A stretch of 64,000 bases of DNA from Lewinellaceae bacterium (GCA_016716135.1 JADJWX010000001.1:89098-153097), one strand, 5' to 3'; shown: positions 1 through 8,609, counted from the first letter of the stretch. The notes: a model not told the origin generated them from the letters alone. Numbers and translations: made by a program.

Positions 1-1378
1 GGGAGTAGGAATGCACTGCCGGGGCATCCGCCGTGAGGTCACAGTCGATGGAAATTCCCGGGAACTGGTACCGGTAGTTCATCGTGGATTCCTGGTTGGG
101 CTTGAAGGTTTCGTTTGCGTCGACGGCGCCGTTGTCGATGCCGCCGTGCCGCAGGGCCAGGTTGTGCCCCAGTTCGTGGATGAAGGTACCCACTTGCGCG
201 GCGCGGTTGTTCCAGTTGCTGAAAGTGGCAAACGTGACCATGAAGTCATTTCCCCAAATTTCACCGCGCCCCGAGCTGCCGTTTGGCCGGGCCCGGCCGA
301 AAATACCGTAATGGAAAATATTCAGCCTGTCGGCGTCGAAGTTGTTGTTTTTGTAGGTAAAAAAGTCGGTATAACCGGCAGCGGGATTAGGTCCGAAATC
401 CATCGTGGTATGGGCTGCCAACGTTTGGCCGCCGTTGGCAAAGGCGCCGCCCTGTCCCCGGTCGATGTGGATGCTGACACCCGCAGAGCCATCGGGGTTG
501 AGCACCGGGGCATTGGCAAAAACCGCTTCGATATCGCCCCAGATCGTGTTCAGCGGCTGCCCGGCGGCGGTCCAGTCCACTTCAACAAGGATGTCTTTGC
601 GCTTCGGATTGCAGCCCATGGCCGCCAGGTCGATGGTAGCGCCGCCGGGCGCCGGGTACCCGGTGGTTTCCCAGGTATCGAGCAGGCCGTCGTTGTCGCT
701 ATCCAGCGTGGCGGCGCTCGCGGGCAGGGTGTAGGTTGTGTTGTTGGTCAGGCCGTCGGTGTTCCGGACCGAGATGTTGAGTGTGCTGCCCAGCGTTTGA
801 TCTGTCAAAAACACCAGCAGCCCGCCGTAGTGGTACACCGGGTAGTTAAAGGTGGATGCCGTGCGGGTATTGAAGTAGTCGCTGGCAATAGCGCTGTACA
901 ATACCGAAGTTTGGTCGGCGCCGTTTACCGTCACCACGGCTTTTGCGTCGACATTGGCCACCGAAAGCAGCAGAAACAAGTCGGCCAGGCCGCCGCCTTT
1001 TTCATTGAAATAATTGACCGTCGCCTCTTCGATCCGGGGTGCCGGCCAGGTGCCGGAAAGTGCGTTTACCGTAAAATTGAAGCTCGACGTGGACGTCCCG
1101 CCGGTATTGCGGAGTTTCACCGGATGGCTGCCGGTAGCGGCACTTGCCGGAATCTGGAAATACCGGGCTGAAAGCAGGGCATGATCGGCCAATTGCTCCG
1201 AACCCAGGCCGGCATCCCACACGACGGAGGCAAAGGTGAGCGAACTTCCCTGCACGTTGACAATTTGACGGGCAAAACCCGAACCGGGCGTTATACCGGT
1301 AATTTCCGGCGGATTACAGCCCCGGCAGCCCAACAGGAGCACCAGCGTAAGCCACAGTAAAGCATAAATCGGTTTCAT
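1..1378 (-). CDS. Metzincin-like zinc metalloprotease lipoprotein (3' end cut by window edge)
   Basis: About 459 codons are visible and no stop occurs before the window edge, so the C-terminus is missing. The start MKPIYALLWL is followed by a hydrophobic run and a lipobox ending LLLGC, so this is a predicted lipoprotein. The early part resembles an IPT/TIG domain (EITGITPGSGF). A calcium-binding-like DSDNDGLLDTWE follows in the middle. Residues 401-411 read HELGHNLALRH, the HExxHxxxxxH zinc site of metzincins, with Ala where the family usually has Gly. STMNY at 431-435 fits the metzincin Met-turn. Family knowledge suggests a surface or secreted protease; the substrate is unknown. Long open frames on the opposite strand here are shadows. 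Confidence 0.75.
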   Translation of the reverse strand, partial: MKPIYALLWLTLVLLLGCRGCNPPEITGITPGSGFARQIVNVQGSSLTFASVVWDAGLGSEQLADHALLSARYFQIPASAATGSHPVKLRNTGGTSTSSFNFTVNALSGTWPAPRIEEATVNYFNEKGGGLADLFLLLSVANVDAKAVVTVNGADQTSVLYSAIASDYFNTRTASTFNYPVYHYGGLLVFLTDQTLGSTLNISVRNTDGLTNNTTYTLPASAATLDSDNDGLLDTWETTGYPAPGGATIDLAAMGCNPKRKDILVEVDWTAAGQPLNTIWGDIEAVFANAPVLNPDGSAGVSIHIDRGQGGAFANGGQTLAAHTTMDFGPNPAAGYTDFFTYKNNNFDADRLNIFHYGIFGRARPNGSSGRGEIWGNDFMVTFATFSNWNNRAAQVGTFIHELGHNLALRHGGIDNGAVDANETFKPNQESTMNYRYQFPGISIDCDLTADAPAVHSYS

Positions 1379-1532
1379 CTGGATGTATTGATTTTGGTTA
1401 AAAAATGGTGTTCAAAATTAGTTAAAAATGACCACTCTTCCAAGCGCTGAACGCCCGGTACAAGGCCGGCCGGCAACTAAGAGAATCCCCGAAGGCTGTT
1501 CGGAATTCGGCAGATTGCCGTAATTTCACGGT

Positions 1533-1919
1533 ATGAAGAACGACACCATTCCCCGCAGTCTTTTTTTCCTTGCCGGCGCCGCCTCGGGCCTTGCCCTGGG
1601 TTATTACCTGCATACTGAAAAAGGTCGTGCGCTGCGTGAACATCTCAACGAAAACTGGGAAAATTGGCTGGAAACAATCGGCGAACAGGCCCAGGAGCAA
1701 CTCAATGTTTTGCTCCAAAACCTGAACCAGGTACTTGAAGACAGCGCGTTGTTTTCCGACCAGCCGGAAGAACCCGCAGCGGAAGATGACGACAATGATT
1801 TTGCCGATGACGTTTTGGAACAAGTCGATATGGCCGAAACCGCTTTCGAGGCCGGCATGGCCAAGGCCAGGGCCAGCCTCCAACAAAAACTTGCCAAAGC
1901 CGGGCTGGCAACGGACTAA
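1533..1919 (+). CDS. YtxH-like small membrane protein
   Basis: 128 residues. A single hydrophobic segment at about 10-26 (FFLAGAASGLALGYYLH) is followed by a charged, helical tail, which is the usual YtxH layout; the C-terminal third is strongly acidic (DDDNDFADD). It is the first of four co-directional genes; the next start is 41 bp away. The order single-pass anchor, two-TM holin-like protein, basic coiled-coil protein resembles the proteobacterial yqjD-yqjE-yqjK envelope-stress cluster, but that is an analogy. The molecular role is not known. Confidence 0.75.
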   Translation: MKNDTIPRSLFFLAGAASGLALGYYLHTEKGRALREHLNENWENWLETIGEQAQEQLNVLLQNLNQVLEDSALFSDQPEEPAAEDDDNDFADDVLEQVDMAETAFEAGMAKARASLQQKLAKAGLATD

Positions 1920-1960
1920 CACGGTATTTCCCGAAAAAACCAACCGCTAATACCACGTTT

Positions 1961-2311
1961 ATGAAAGATACAGAACAACTCTTCGAGTCGGCCGGCGAAA
2001 CCGCCGAGTACGCCAAACAATACCTGAAACTACAACTGGATTACTTTCGCCTCGAAACGGCGGAGCGCGTGGCTAAGGTGAGCGCGACGCTGATCGCCTC
2101 TGCCGTGGTGGCCTTGTTTGCCATCCTGGCATTGGTCATGCTGAGTTTGGCCGCCGGATTTTACCTTGGCCGTCAATGGGATTCGTACGCGCTGGCTTTT
2201 GTGGCCATTGCCGGTTTTTACGCCTTGTTGGCGGTGATTGTACTGATCCTGAAGGAGCGCTGGCTCACCAACATTATCCTGACGAGCGTGATCCGTTCTT
2301 TTTTCAAATGA
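1961..2311 (+). CDS. Phage holin family (holin-X / YqjE-like) membrane protein
   Basis: 116 residues. An amphipathic N-terminus of about 40 residues, rich in Glu, Tyr and Leu, is followed by two transmembrane helices at about 44-72 and 77-98 and a short basic end. This matches the holin-X superfamily, which in non-phage settings is an envelope protein. It lies between the YtxH-like gene and a coiled-coil gene, with only 11 bp to the latter, and nothing phage-like is nearby. A lysis role is therefore unlikely. Family call is good; function is unknown. Confidence 0.75.
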   Translation: MKDTEQLFESAGETAEYAKQYLKLQLDYFRLETAERVAKVSATLIASAVVALFAILALVMLSLAAGFYLGRQWDSYALAFVAIAGFYALLAVIVLILKERWLTNIILTSVIRSFFK

Positions 2312-2322
2312 GCTGTTGAATT

Positions 2323-2766
2323 ATGTTGAATAAAATTAAAAATCTGGACGAGCTGCTGGCCGAGAAAGCGCGCCTGCAAGCGCAAATAGACCTGGTGCAG
2401 GGCGAGCTGAACCTGAGCTCGCGGCGTACACGGGAAGCCTTCAAAGAAATCCTGGAAGACAAACTGAACATTCCCAAGCAGTTGGGGCAACTCTTTCAAG
2501 GCGGTTCGCAGGAGTCGGTACAGGGTTCCGTGATCAATGCCATCGGCAAAGTGGCCGGGCTGGGGTCGTGGTGGAGCGGCTTGCTGTCGGCCTTTGTACC
2601 CATGGTTATCGACTTTGTAACCGGACAGATCAAACGCCGGAAAGAACGCCGGGCAGAAAACCCGGACCCGGAAACCGATGCGCCCCCTCAAAAAGCCAAA
2701 CCGAAACGCCGAAACCCGTTTAAACGAAAAAAAGCGACACCGCCCGCCGAGCCGGACAATGCCTGA
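2323..2766 (+). CDS. Hypothetical coiled-coil, lysine-rich protein of the YtxH/holin-X cluster
   Basis: 147 residues; family not recognised with confidence. The first 45 residues look like a coiled coil (LDELLAEKARLQAQIDLVQG). A hydrophobic patch follows at about 85-107 (GSWWSGLLSAFVPMVIDFV), then a highly basic, proline-containing tail (PKRRNPFKRKK). The basic tail could touch phospholipids, ribosomes or DNA, but the sequence does not show which. It starts 11 bp after the holin-like gene and ends 39 bp before the methyltransferase, so co-transcription is likely. Confidence 0.65.
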   Translation: MLNKIKNLDELLAEKARLQAQIDLVQGELNLSSRRTREAFKEILEDKLNIPKQLGQLFQGGSQESVQGSVINAIGKVAGLGSWWSGLLSAFVPMVIDFVTGQIKRRKERRAENPDPETDAPPQKAKPKRRNPFKRKKATPPAEPDNA

Positions 2767-2805
2767 ACGGCGCAATTTCCACCATCCAACACCTGATATC
2801 CACAC

Positions 2806-3615
2806 ATGCTTGCAAAACTGTTTTTAGAGCTGACCGAATATGCCTTTTTCCGCCGTTTGGTCTGGAAACCCATTTATGAACTGTTGGCCCGGGTACTGCC
2901 CTTGTCCGAATGGCAATTCATGAACTACGGCTACGCGCCCATGCCGGAAGAAGCGCCGCTCGAGCTGGAAACTGCCGACGAGTTGCAGCGCTACCCCCTG
3001 CAACTGTACCATTACCTGGCTTCACGAGCTGCCGTTGCGGGCAAGGAAGTGCTTGAGGTCGGCAGCGGACGCGGCGGCGGCGCGCATTACATCGCCAAAT
3101 ACCTGCAACCCAACCGGATGGTCGGGATGGACCTGGCTAAAAATGCCGTACAATTCGCCCGGAAAAACTTTAAACGCGCCAACCTGGAATACCAGCAGGG
3201 CAACGCCGAAGCCCTACCCTTTCCCGACGCCAGTTTTGATGTGGTGATCAACGTCGAATCCAGCCACGCTTACGGTTCGGTGCCCAACTTCCTGCGGGAG
3301 GTCCGGCGCGTACTCCGGCCCGGCGGGATTTTTCTGATCACCGATATGCGCGGCGAGCCGGGTTTGCAACTGCTCAACGAACAACTCAAGCACTCGGGCC
3401 TGAAGCTCCTGGAAGAAACCGACATCACCCGGAATGTGGTGCTGGCCATCGAAACCGAAGAACCCGTCAAAAAAGAACGTATCCGGCGGCTGGTGCCGAA
3501 ATGGCTGGTGCCGGCATTTGAAGAGTTTGCCGGGGTAAAAAATTCCGCCATCCACCGGGATTTGAACAGCCGGGATTTGATCTATTACCGGTGGAAATTT
3601 GTAAAAAGTGAGTGA
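2806..3615 (+). CDS. Class I SAM-dependent methyltransferase
   Basis: 269 residues. The SAM-binding motif I is EVLEVGSGRGGG at 81-92. The later YQQGNAEALPFPDASFDVV stretch and the REVRRVLRPGG motif are typical of the Methyltransf_11 (UbiE-like) fold. The 80-residue N-terminal extension, with aromatic and hydrophobic residues, resembles methyltransferases acting on lipid or polyketide-like substrates; the substrate cannot be read from the sequence. It is last in the cluster starting at 1533. Its 3' end overlaps the converging acetyltransferase gene by 31 bp. Confidence 0.85.
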   Translation: MLAKLFLELTEYAFFRRLVWKPIYELLARVLPLSEWQFMNYGYAPMPEEAPLELETADELQRYPLQLYHYLASRAAVAGKEVLEVGSGRGGGAHYIAKYLQPNRMVGMDLAKNAVQFARKNFKRANLEYQQGNAEALPFPDASFDVVINVESSHAYGSVPNFLREVRRVLRPGGIFLITDMRGEPGLQLLNEQLKHSGLKLLEETDITRNVVLAIETEEPVKKERIRRLVPKWLVPAFEEFAGVKNSAIHRDLNSRDLIYYRWKFVKSE

Positions 3616-4136
3616 GGCGGACTGGGTTTGCAAACAAATTCCAGGTTTTCCGAATCATAGATCATCCGTTTTCCGGCCGGTGCAAATCCGCACTTCAACA
3701 GCACTTTTTGCGAAGCCAGGTTTTCAGGGTCAACCACGGCTTTGAGCAGGTCGACGCCAAAATGCCCAAACCCGTATTCCGTCAGTGCCTGCGTCAGCTC
3801 GGTAGCCAACCCCTGCCCCCAATAGTTCCGCGCGATCAGGTAACCTACCTCCAGATCGTTGCCGGGCTGATATTCCAGGTGGCGCAGCACACACAAGGCC
3901 GCAATCGACCCGTCGGGCTTGTGTACTCCCAAAAAAGTACCCAGCCCGGGGTTTTCCGCAGCATAGTTTTCCATCGTTTCGATACGGGATTTTATCACAG
4001 CCGGATCGGTTTCGGGCGGGCGGATGAAACGCATCATTTCGGGGTCGCTTTGCATGGAATAAAAAAAATCAAAATCGGCCATTGTGAGCGGCCGGATGCG
4101 CAGGCGGGTTGTTTCGAGAAAAAAATTTTTGGACAT
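3585..4136 (-). CDS. GNAT family N-acetyltransferase (RimJ/RimL type)
   Basis: 183 residues. The start TTRLRIRPLTMADFDFFY, the central EVGYLIARNYWGQGLATE acetyl-CoA motif and the late VDPENLASQKVLLKCGF stretch are hallmarks of the Acetyltransf_3 branch, which includes ribosomal-protein alanine acetyltransferases. In Bacteroidota most such genes have unknown targets. The gene converges on the methyltransferase and overlaps its last 31 bp. Between its start and the next gene (4343) is a short spacer with a -7-like box. Confidence 0.85.
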   Translation of the reverse strand: MSKNFFLETTRLRIRPLTMADFDFFYSMQSDPEMMRFIRPPETDPAVIKSRIETMENYAAENPGLGTFLGVHKPDGSIAALCVLRHLEYQPGNDLEVGYLIARNYWGQGLATELTQALTEYGFGHFGVDLLKAVVDPENLASQKVLLKCGFAPAGKRMIYDSENLEFVCKPSPPHSLFTNFHR

Positions 4137-4232
4137 AACGGGTACGCAGTTTAACGCCAGATAAAAGTAGCCATTGACGCCGTTTTTGCCCGGTTTTTGT
4201 CCATTTAAAAAAATACCCGAAGCAGGGCGTTA

Positions 4233-4240
4233 TAGGTTTG
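4233..4240 (+). promoter_or_regulatory. Candidate -7 box upstream of the amidohydrolase
   Basis: TAGGTTTG matches the Bacteroidota -7 consensus TAnnTTTG and lies 103 bp before the ATG at 4343. No TTG at the expected 18-20 bp upstream was seen, so the assignment rests on one box. Confidence 0.3.
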
Positions 4241-4342
4241 AGTAAAATGGATACCGGGAAAAATCCGTTCTAGTGCTGGTTGGAAATTTCATGTCAAAGA
4301 CCAGTTAAACACCTCAAAATATTCCGGTAAAACACGAAAACT

Positions 4343-5743
4343 ATGAAAAACGCCCTGCTTGTACTGTGCTGGTTTTGTTGCATCGGCCTGAACGCCCAAA
4401 CAGTAGCCTTCAAAAATGTCAATGTCATTCCCATGGATGGCGACTATGTGCGCTCCCTGCAAACCGTGCTGGTTGAAAACGGCGTGATCACGCAAATGGG
4501 TGAAGCCGCCGAGATCAAAATCCCCAGGCAGGCCAAAATTATCGACGGTACCGGAAAATACCTGATGCCCGGCCTGATGGACATGCACGTGCATTTTTTC
4601 ACCGAACAAGGTATTGCGTCAAAATTTATGCCCCAGGAAACAAAAATTATGCTGGCCAACGGCGTCACCACTGCGCGGATCATGTGCGGCGATTCGCAAT
4701 ACCTGGCACTGAAAAAGCAACTCGACCAGGGGCGCATTCCGGGGCCGGAGCTCGTGGTGGTAAGCCCCCAACTGGTGGGCAAATGGCCCTTTCGGGGGCC
4801 GTTTTTCGGCGTGATCGCCGATACCCCGGAAAAAGCCCGCGCGGCGGTTCGGGAGTTTAAAGCGCAGGGATATGCCGCCCTGAAAATCACGTTTTTTGTA
4901 CAGCCCGACGTGTACGATGCAGCCGTTGAAACGGCCCGTGCCGAAGGCCTGCCAGTCACCGGCCATGTCGGCCCCGATGTAGGCCTGGACCGCGCCCTGG
5001 CTGCCGGCCAGCAAATCGAACACCTCGATGAGTTTCTCGAGCAACTCCTGCCCGACACGGTCAAGCAGCGCATCAGCGTTTCCGGCACCAGTGTTTGGGA
5101 CAAAAAAAAGGCCTGGCCGACCGTCGATCTGCTGGACGTAAGCAAAATTCCCGCCCTGGTCCAACGGATCAAAAAAGCGGGAATTTCGGTAACGCCCACG
5201 CACTATTTTTTGCACAGTTCATTCGGGTATGGTCAACATGAAGACAGCATTCGCGCCTTGCCCGATTTTGACTACATCCCCGCCTCCCTGAAACCCGACC
5301 GCTTCAAGGCACGGGAGTATTTCTGGACCGATCCGCCGCCCGAAGCCCTTCGCAAACGCTACATCAGTCTGCGCCAGCACCTGACCCGGGCCCTGTACAC
5401 TGCCGGGGTGCCGCTGCTGTGCGGTTCCGATTCACCGGAGTGGTTCCTGGTCTCGGGATTTTCGGTGCACAACGAGCTGCAAGCCATGGTGGAGGCCGGG
5501 CTGCCGCCTTTTGCCGCGCTTGAAACGGCCACCGTCAATCCGGCGCGCTACCTGGGTGTTGACGAGCAGAAAGGAACCATTGCGGTGGGTAAAACAGCGG
5601 ATTTACTGTTGCTGACAGCCAATCCGCTCGACGACATTGCCAACAGCCGGCAGATCGAAGGGGTGTTCCACCAGGGGAAATATTACGATCGGAAAACACT
5701 GGACAAGCTGCTGAAGGAGGCGCGGGTGTTGGGGAAACAATAA
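4343..5743 (+). CDS. Secreted amidohydrolase family protein (imidazolonepropionase-like)
   Basis: 466 residues with a signal peptide (about 19 residues, cut near LNAQ). Metal ligands of the amidohydrolase superfamily are visible: GLMDMHVHF gives H82 and H84, K181 in YAALKITFF is placed like the carboxylated Lys, H208 (VTGHVG) and H227 (IEHLDE) follow, and D363 sits in LLCGSDSPEW. The C-terminal NPARYLGVDEQKGTIAVGK returns to the small beta-sandwich domain. The family hydrolyses cyclic amides, dipeptides or similar bonds. The substrate is unknown, and the export signal points to the periplasm. Confidence 0.85.
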   Translation: MKNALLVLCWFCCIGLNAQTVAFKNVNVIPMDGDYVRSLQTVLVENGVITQMGEAAEIKIPRQAKIIDGTGKYLMPGLMDMHVHFFTEQGIASKFMPQETKIMLANGVTTARIMCGDSQYLALKKQLDQGRIPGPELVVVSPQLVGKWPFRGPFFGVIADTPEKARAAVREFKAQGYAALKITFFVQPDVYDAAVETARAEGLPVTGHVGPDVGLDRALAAGQQIEHLDEFLEQLLPDTVKQRISVSGTSVWDKKKAWPTVDLLDVSKIPALVQRIKKAGISVTPTHYFLHSSFGYGQHEDSIRALPDFDYIPASLKPDRFKAREYFWTDPPPEALRKRYISLRQHLTRALYTAGVPLLCGSDSPEWFLVSGFSVHNELQAMVEAGLPPFAALETATVNPARYLGVDEQKGTIAVGKTADLLLLTANPLDDIANSRQIEGVFHQGKYYDRKTLDKLLKEARVLGKQ

Positions 5744-5798
5744 TTTGGGGTATTATTGCTACGCATTTGCCCTGTAACCTGATTTCAGCACTTCCGTC

Positions 5799-7913
5799 AT
5801 GTCCTCCTCCATCCAACCCACCGCGCTTGCCGACAAACTCAGCCAAATGGATATCTTCCACTCCATTCCGGGTGATATCCTGCTGCACCTGGCTGCGCAG
5901 TGCCGGATCGAGTTATTCGAGCCCAATGCCGTTGTTTTTCACAAAGATGAACCCGGGCAGGCGCTATACCTGATTTTGGAGGGCTCCGCCCGCGTGCACG
6001 ACGGCGATTTTATCGTAGCAAACATGAAGGCCGGCACCTGTTTCGGCGAAATGGCCCTGCTGGACGAAGGGCCGCGCTCGATGTCGGTGAGCGTCAACGA
6101 GGTAAGTCGCCTGGCGCGGATCGACCGCGATGTTTTTTTTGACGTACTCGGCGATTATCCCGGAGTCATGCAAAAAATCGTGGGCATGCTGACCCGCCGC
6201 CTGCGTTTTCAAACCGACAAAACCCTGGAACAGCTCCGCCGGCGCGAGGAGGAATTGTCCAAGCAGGTAGCTGCACGCACCGCTGAGTTGATGCAGCAAA
6301 AAGAAGAAGCCGAGCAGTTGCGGGCTAAAGCCGAAGCCGAAAAAAAAGAAGCCGAAAAACAACGCCTGCGTGCCGAGCAAAGCGAGCGCGCCGAGCAGCA
6401 ATTTCTGGCCAACATGAGCCATGAGATCCGGACGCCCATGAACGCCGTGATGGGCATGACCAATTTGCTGCTGCAAAAAAATCCGCGCGAAGATCAACTC
6501 CGGTACCTGCACAGCATCCGGCAGTCGTCCGAAGCGCTACTGGTCATTCTCAACGACATTCTGGATATTTCCAAAATACAGGCCGGCAGGCTGGAGCTGG
6601 AGTTTACCGGCCTTCGCGCCGACGCCATACTGGAGCAGGTGCGCACTACCTTGCAATTCCGCGCCGAAGAAAAAGGCCTCAGCCTGGAGGTTATTTTCGA
6701 CCCGAATATTCCACCGGTACTTACCGGCGACCCCGTGCGGCTGCAACAGGTGCTGTTGAATCTGGCGGGCAATGCGGTGAAGTTTACTGAAAAAGGCCAG
6801 GTAAGCATGGAGGCCCGGTTGATGAAAAAACAGGCTAACCGCGCCCGGATTTATTTTGAGGTACGCGATACCGGAATCGGCATGACGGCCCAGCAACTCG
6901 ACGTGGTGTTTGAAAGTTTCCGCCAGGCCTCCGGCGATACCACCCGCAAATACGGAGGCACCGGCCTTGGGCTGACCATTTCAAAACAGTTGGTTGAACA
7001 ATTTGGCGGCAGCCTGCAAGTGAGCAGCAGCCTTGGTGAAGGTTCCGTTTTTTGGTTTGAAATCGAGTTGGAAATCGGAAAAGCATCCGATGCGAAGCCC
7101 GAGGAGCCGCTACCCGACGCAAGAGATGCGCTGCGCGGCTTGCGCATTTTACTGGCTGAAGACAATGCTTTCAACCGGATCGTGGCGGTGGAAACGCTCG
7201 AAATGCTCATCCCGGAAGTACGCGTGCATACCGCCGAAAACGGCCGGGAGGCGGTGGAAGCGTTTCGGACGCACAGGTTCGACGTGGTGCTCATGGATGT
7301 GACCATGCCCGTGATGGACGGCCTGGAGGCCACGCAGGCCATCCGGGCTTTCGACGGTCCGGCCGGGCAGATCCCGGTGATCGCGTTTACGGCTTCGGTT
7401 ACCAAAAAGGAAGTCCGGCGCTGCCTGAACAACGGCATGAACGCCTGCGTCCCCAAGCCCTTCAAAGAATCCGAACTGCTTCAGGCCCTGCTGACTGCAG
7501 TGGCGCCCGGGCAGGTTTCCGCGGCGGCGGTCCTGCCGGAGGAAACTGAAATCCCGGTTGATGCCGGCGATTCGGACCGCCTGGCTTTTTTGAAAAACCT
7601 CACCGGGAACAACCCGGCCCGCATTCAAAAATACCTGAAGCTGTACCTCGAATCGGTGCGCGCCGGCGTGCCCCGCATTGAAGCGGCCCTGAAGGCCGGC
7701 GACCGCGAGGAGTTACGGCGTGTGGTGCATACCGTTAAACCGCAGTTTCGCATGCTGGGCATGGAGGAAATGGCTGAGTTGGCGCAGACAATTGAAACAC
7801 AAGCCGTGGAAGCCATTGATTTGGATATGCTGCCGGAAAATGTGGATAGGTTGCTGGCTGAAATCCGCGATTCCGTTCAGGTCTTTGAAGCCTACCTGGA
7901 ACCGGCAGACTAA
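5799..7913 (+). CDS. Hybrid sensor histidine kinase with N-terminal cyclic-nucleotide-binding domain
   Basis: 704 residues, no obvious membrane segment. Order: cNMP-binding domain about 17-125 (CFGEMALLDEGPRS at 81-93); coiled coil 135-200; HisKA with H208 in FLANMSHEIRTP; HATPase with N-box NLAGNAVKFT, G1 DTGIGM 357-362 and G2 GGTGLGL; receiver about 447-567 with D500 (VVLMDVTMPVMDG) and K553; Hpt domain with H644 (RVVHTVKP). This is a full internal phosphorelay in one cytosolic protein. The stand-alone receiver 68 bp downstream is the obvious further partner. The front domain suggests a soluble nucleotide or redox input, but ligand residues of classical CAP (RAAT) are replaced by PRSM, so cAMP binding is uncertain. 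Confidence 0.93.
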   Translation: MSSSIQPTALADKLSQMDIFHSIPGDILLHLAAQCRIELFEPNAVVFHKDEPGQALYLILEGSARVHDGDFIVANMKAGTCFGEMALLDEGPRSMSVSVNEVSRLARIDRDVFFDVLGDYPGVMQKIVGMLTRRLRFQTDKTLEQLRRREEELSKQVAARTAELMQQKEEAEQLRAKAEAEKKEAEKQRLRAEQSERAEQQFLANMSHEIRTPMNAVMGMTNLLLQKNPREDQLRYLHSIRQSSEALLVILNDILDISKIQAGRLELEFTGLRADAILEQVRTTLQFRAEEKGLSLEVIFDPNIPPVLTGDPVRLQQVLLNLAGNAVKFTEKGQVSMEARLMKKQANRARIYFEVRDTGIGMTAQQLDVVFESFRQASGDTTRKYGGTGLGLTISKQLVEQFGGSLQVSSSLGEGSVFWFEIELEIGKASDAKPEEPLPDARDALRGLRILLAEDNAFNRIVAVETLEMLIPEVRVHTAENGREAVEAFRTHRFDVVLMDVTMPVMDGLEATQAIRAFDGPAGQIPVIAFTASVTKKEVRRCLNNGMNACVPKPFKESELLQALLTAVAPGQVSAAAVLPEETEIPVDAGDSDRLAFLKNLTGNNPARIQKYLKLYLESVRAGVPRIEAALKAGDREELRRVVHTVKPQFRMLGMEEMAELAQTIETQAVEAIDLDMLPENVDRLLAEIRDSVQVFEAYLEPAD

Positions 7914-7934
7914 AAACAGCCCATGGAGGCGGTA

Positions 7935-7964
7935 TTTAACATTGAAAAGAAGTTTCTACCTTCG
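7935..7964 (+). promoter_or_regulatory. Candidate promoter for the stand-alone receiver
   Basis: TTTA at 7935-7938, 18 bp spacer, TACCTTCG at 7957-7964. This is close to the Bacteroidota TTTG-N18-20-TAnnTTTG pattern and lies 18 bp before the ATG at 7982, in the gap after the hybrid kinase. Confidence 0.4.
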
Positions 7965-7981
7965 CACTAAATCTTGGAACT

Positions 7982-8362
7982 ATGGCTGATCAAAAAAAGA
8001 AAATATTTGTCGTGGATGATGATAAGATGTTCTGCACCATGCTGTCGGATCATCTTGAGGATCAGGGATCGTACGCGGTAACCAGCTTCGGCACCGGCGA
8101 AGAATGCCTGGAACAGCTTGATGCCGCCCCCGATGCCATTATCCTGGATTATTACCTGGACTCCAACGTACCCGGCGCCAAAAACGGCCTCGAAATACTG
8201 CAAATCATCCATAAAAAAAGTCCGGAACTGAAGGTGATCATGCTTTCCTCTCAGGAGCACTACGGCATTGCGCTGCAAACCATTGCCAGCGGCGCGGTGT
8301 ATTACGTGATCAAAGACCTGAAGTCTTTCCAGGAAATCGACAGCATTTTGGAAGAGCTGTAA
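7982..8362 (+). CDS. Single-domain response regulator (CheY-like)
   Basis: 126 residues, one receiver domain with no output domain. The acidic pocket is VVDDDK at 10-15, the phosphoacceptor is D56 in AIILDYYLD, S90 (VIMLSS) replaces the usual Thr/Ser, and K111 (YYVIKD) is the conserved Lys. It follows the hybrid kinase on the same strand and may receive phosphate from its Hpt domain; that pairing is inferred from position. It could also act on an unlinked target by protein contact. Confidence 0.9.
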   Translation: MADQKKKIFVVDDDKMFCTMLSDHLEDQGSYAVTSFGTGEECLEQLDAAPDAIILDYYLDSNVPGAKNGLEILQIIHKKSPELKVIMLSSQEHYGIALQTIASGAVYYVIKDLKSFQEIDSILEEL

Positions 8363-8390
8363 GTTTCGCGCTTGGTTTTTTATAAAAAAA

Positions 8391-8609
8391 CATGAATCAT
8401 CCCGAATTTTTAAAATGACTTCGGAGAAGTCAAATATTTGTAGATCAGAGATTTAAGGGCGCGCGACGACCTCGGAGAGGTCGCATGTGCGGGGGTTGCC
8501 ACCTGGATATTCGACCTCTCCGAAGTCGGGCAACGGATAACCGGAGCATTTCTACAAATATTTGACCTCTCCGAGGTCTTTTTTATGGAAAAATTCGGGA
8601 TGACTCATG
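8391..8609. repeat. 219-bp four-hairpin palindromic element, intact copy
   Basis: The ends are a 21-bp imperfect inverted repeat (8391-8411 and 8589-8609). Inside are four 15-bp hairpins: GACTTCGGAGAAGTC at 8417, GACCTCGGAGAGGTC at 8468, GACCTCTCCGAAGTC at 8513, GACCTCTCCGAGGTC at 8564. Their spacing is 51, 45 and 51 bp, so the element is mirror-symmetric. CAAATATTTGTAGA follows the first hairpin and TCTACAAATATTTG precedes the last. Paired changes T-A versus C-G between hairpins 1 and 4 keep the stem. A second copy is at 24839-25347. Confidence 0.85.

Noticed and set aside
11..1171. 386-residue open frame on the plus strand
   Set aside because: It lies antisense to the metalloprotease, which has a lipobox, HELGH and Met-turn in the minus frame. 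It has no recognisable domain.
1961..2311. Prophage lysis gene
   Set aside because: The holin-X-like protein sits in an envelope cluster with no endolysin, portal or integrase nearby.
8417..8578. CRISPR array
   Set aside because: The four hairpins alternate in orientation and are spaced symmetrically, without spacers of equal size or cas genes.
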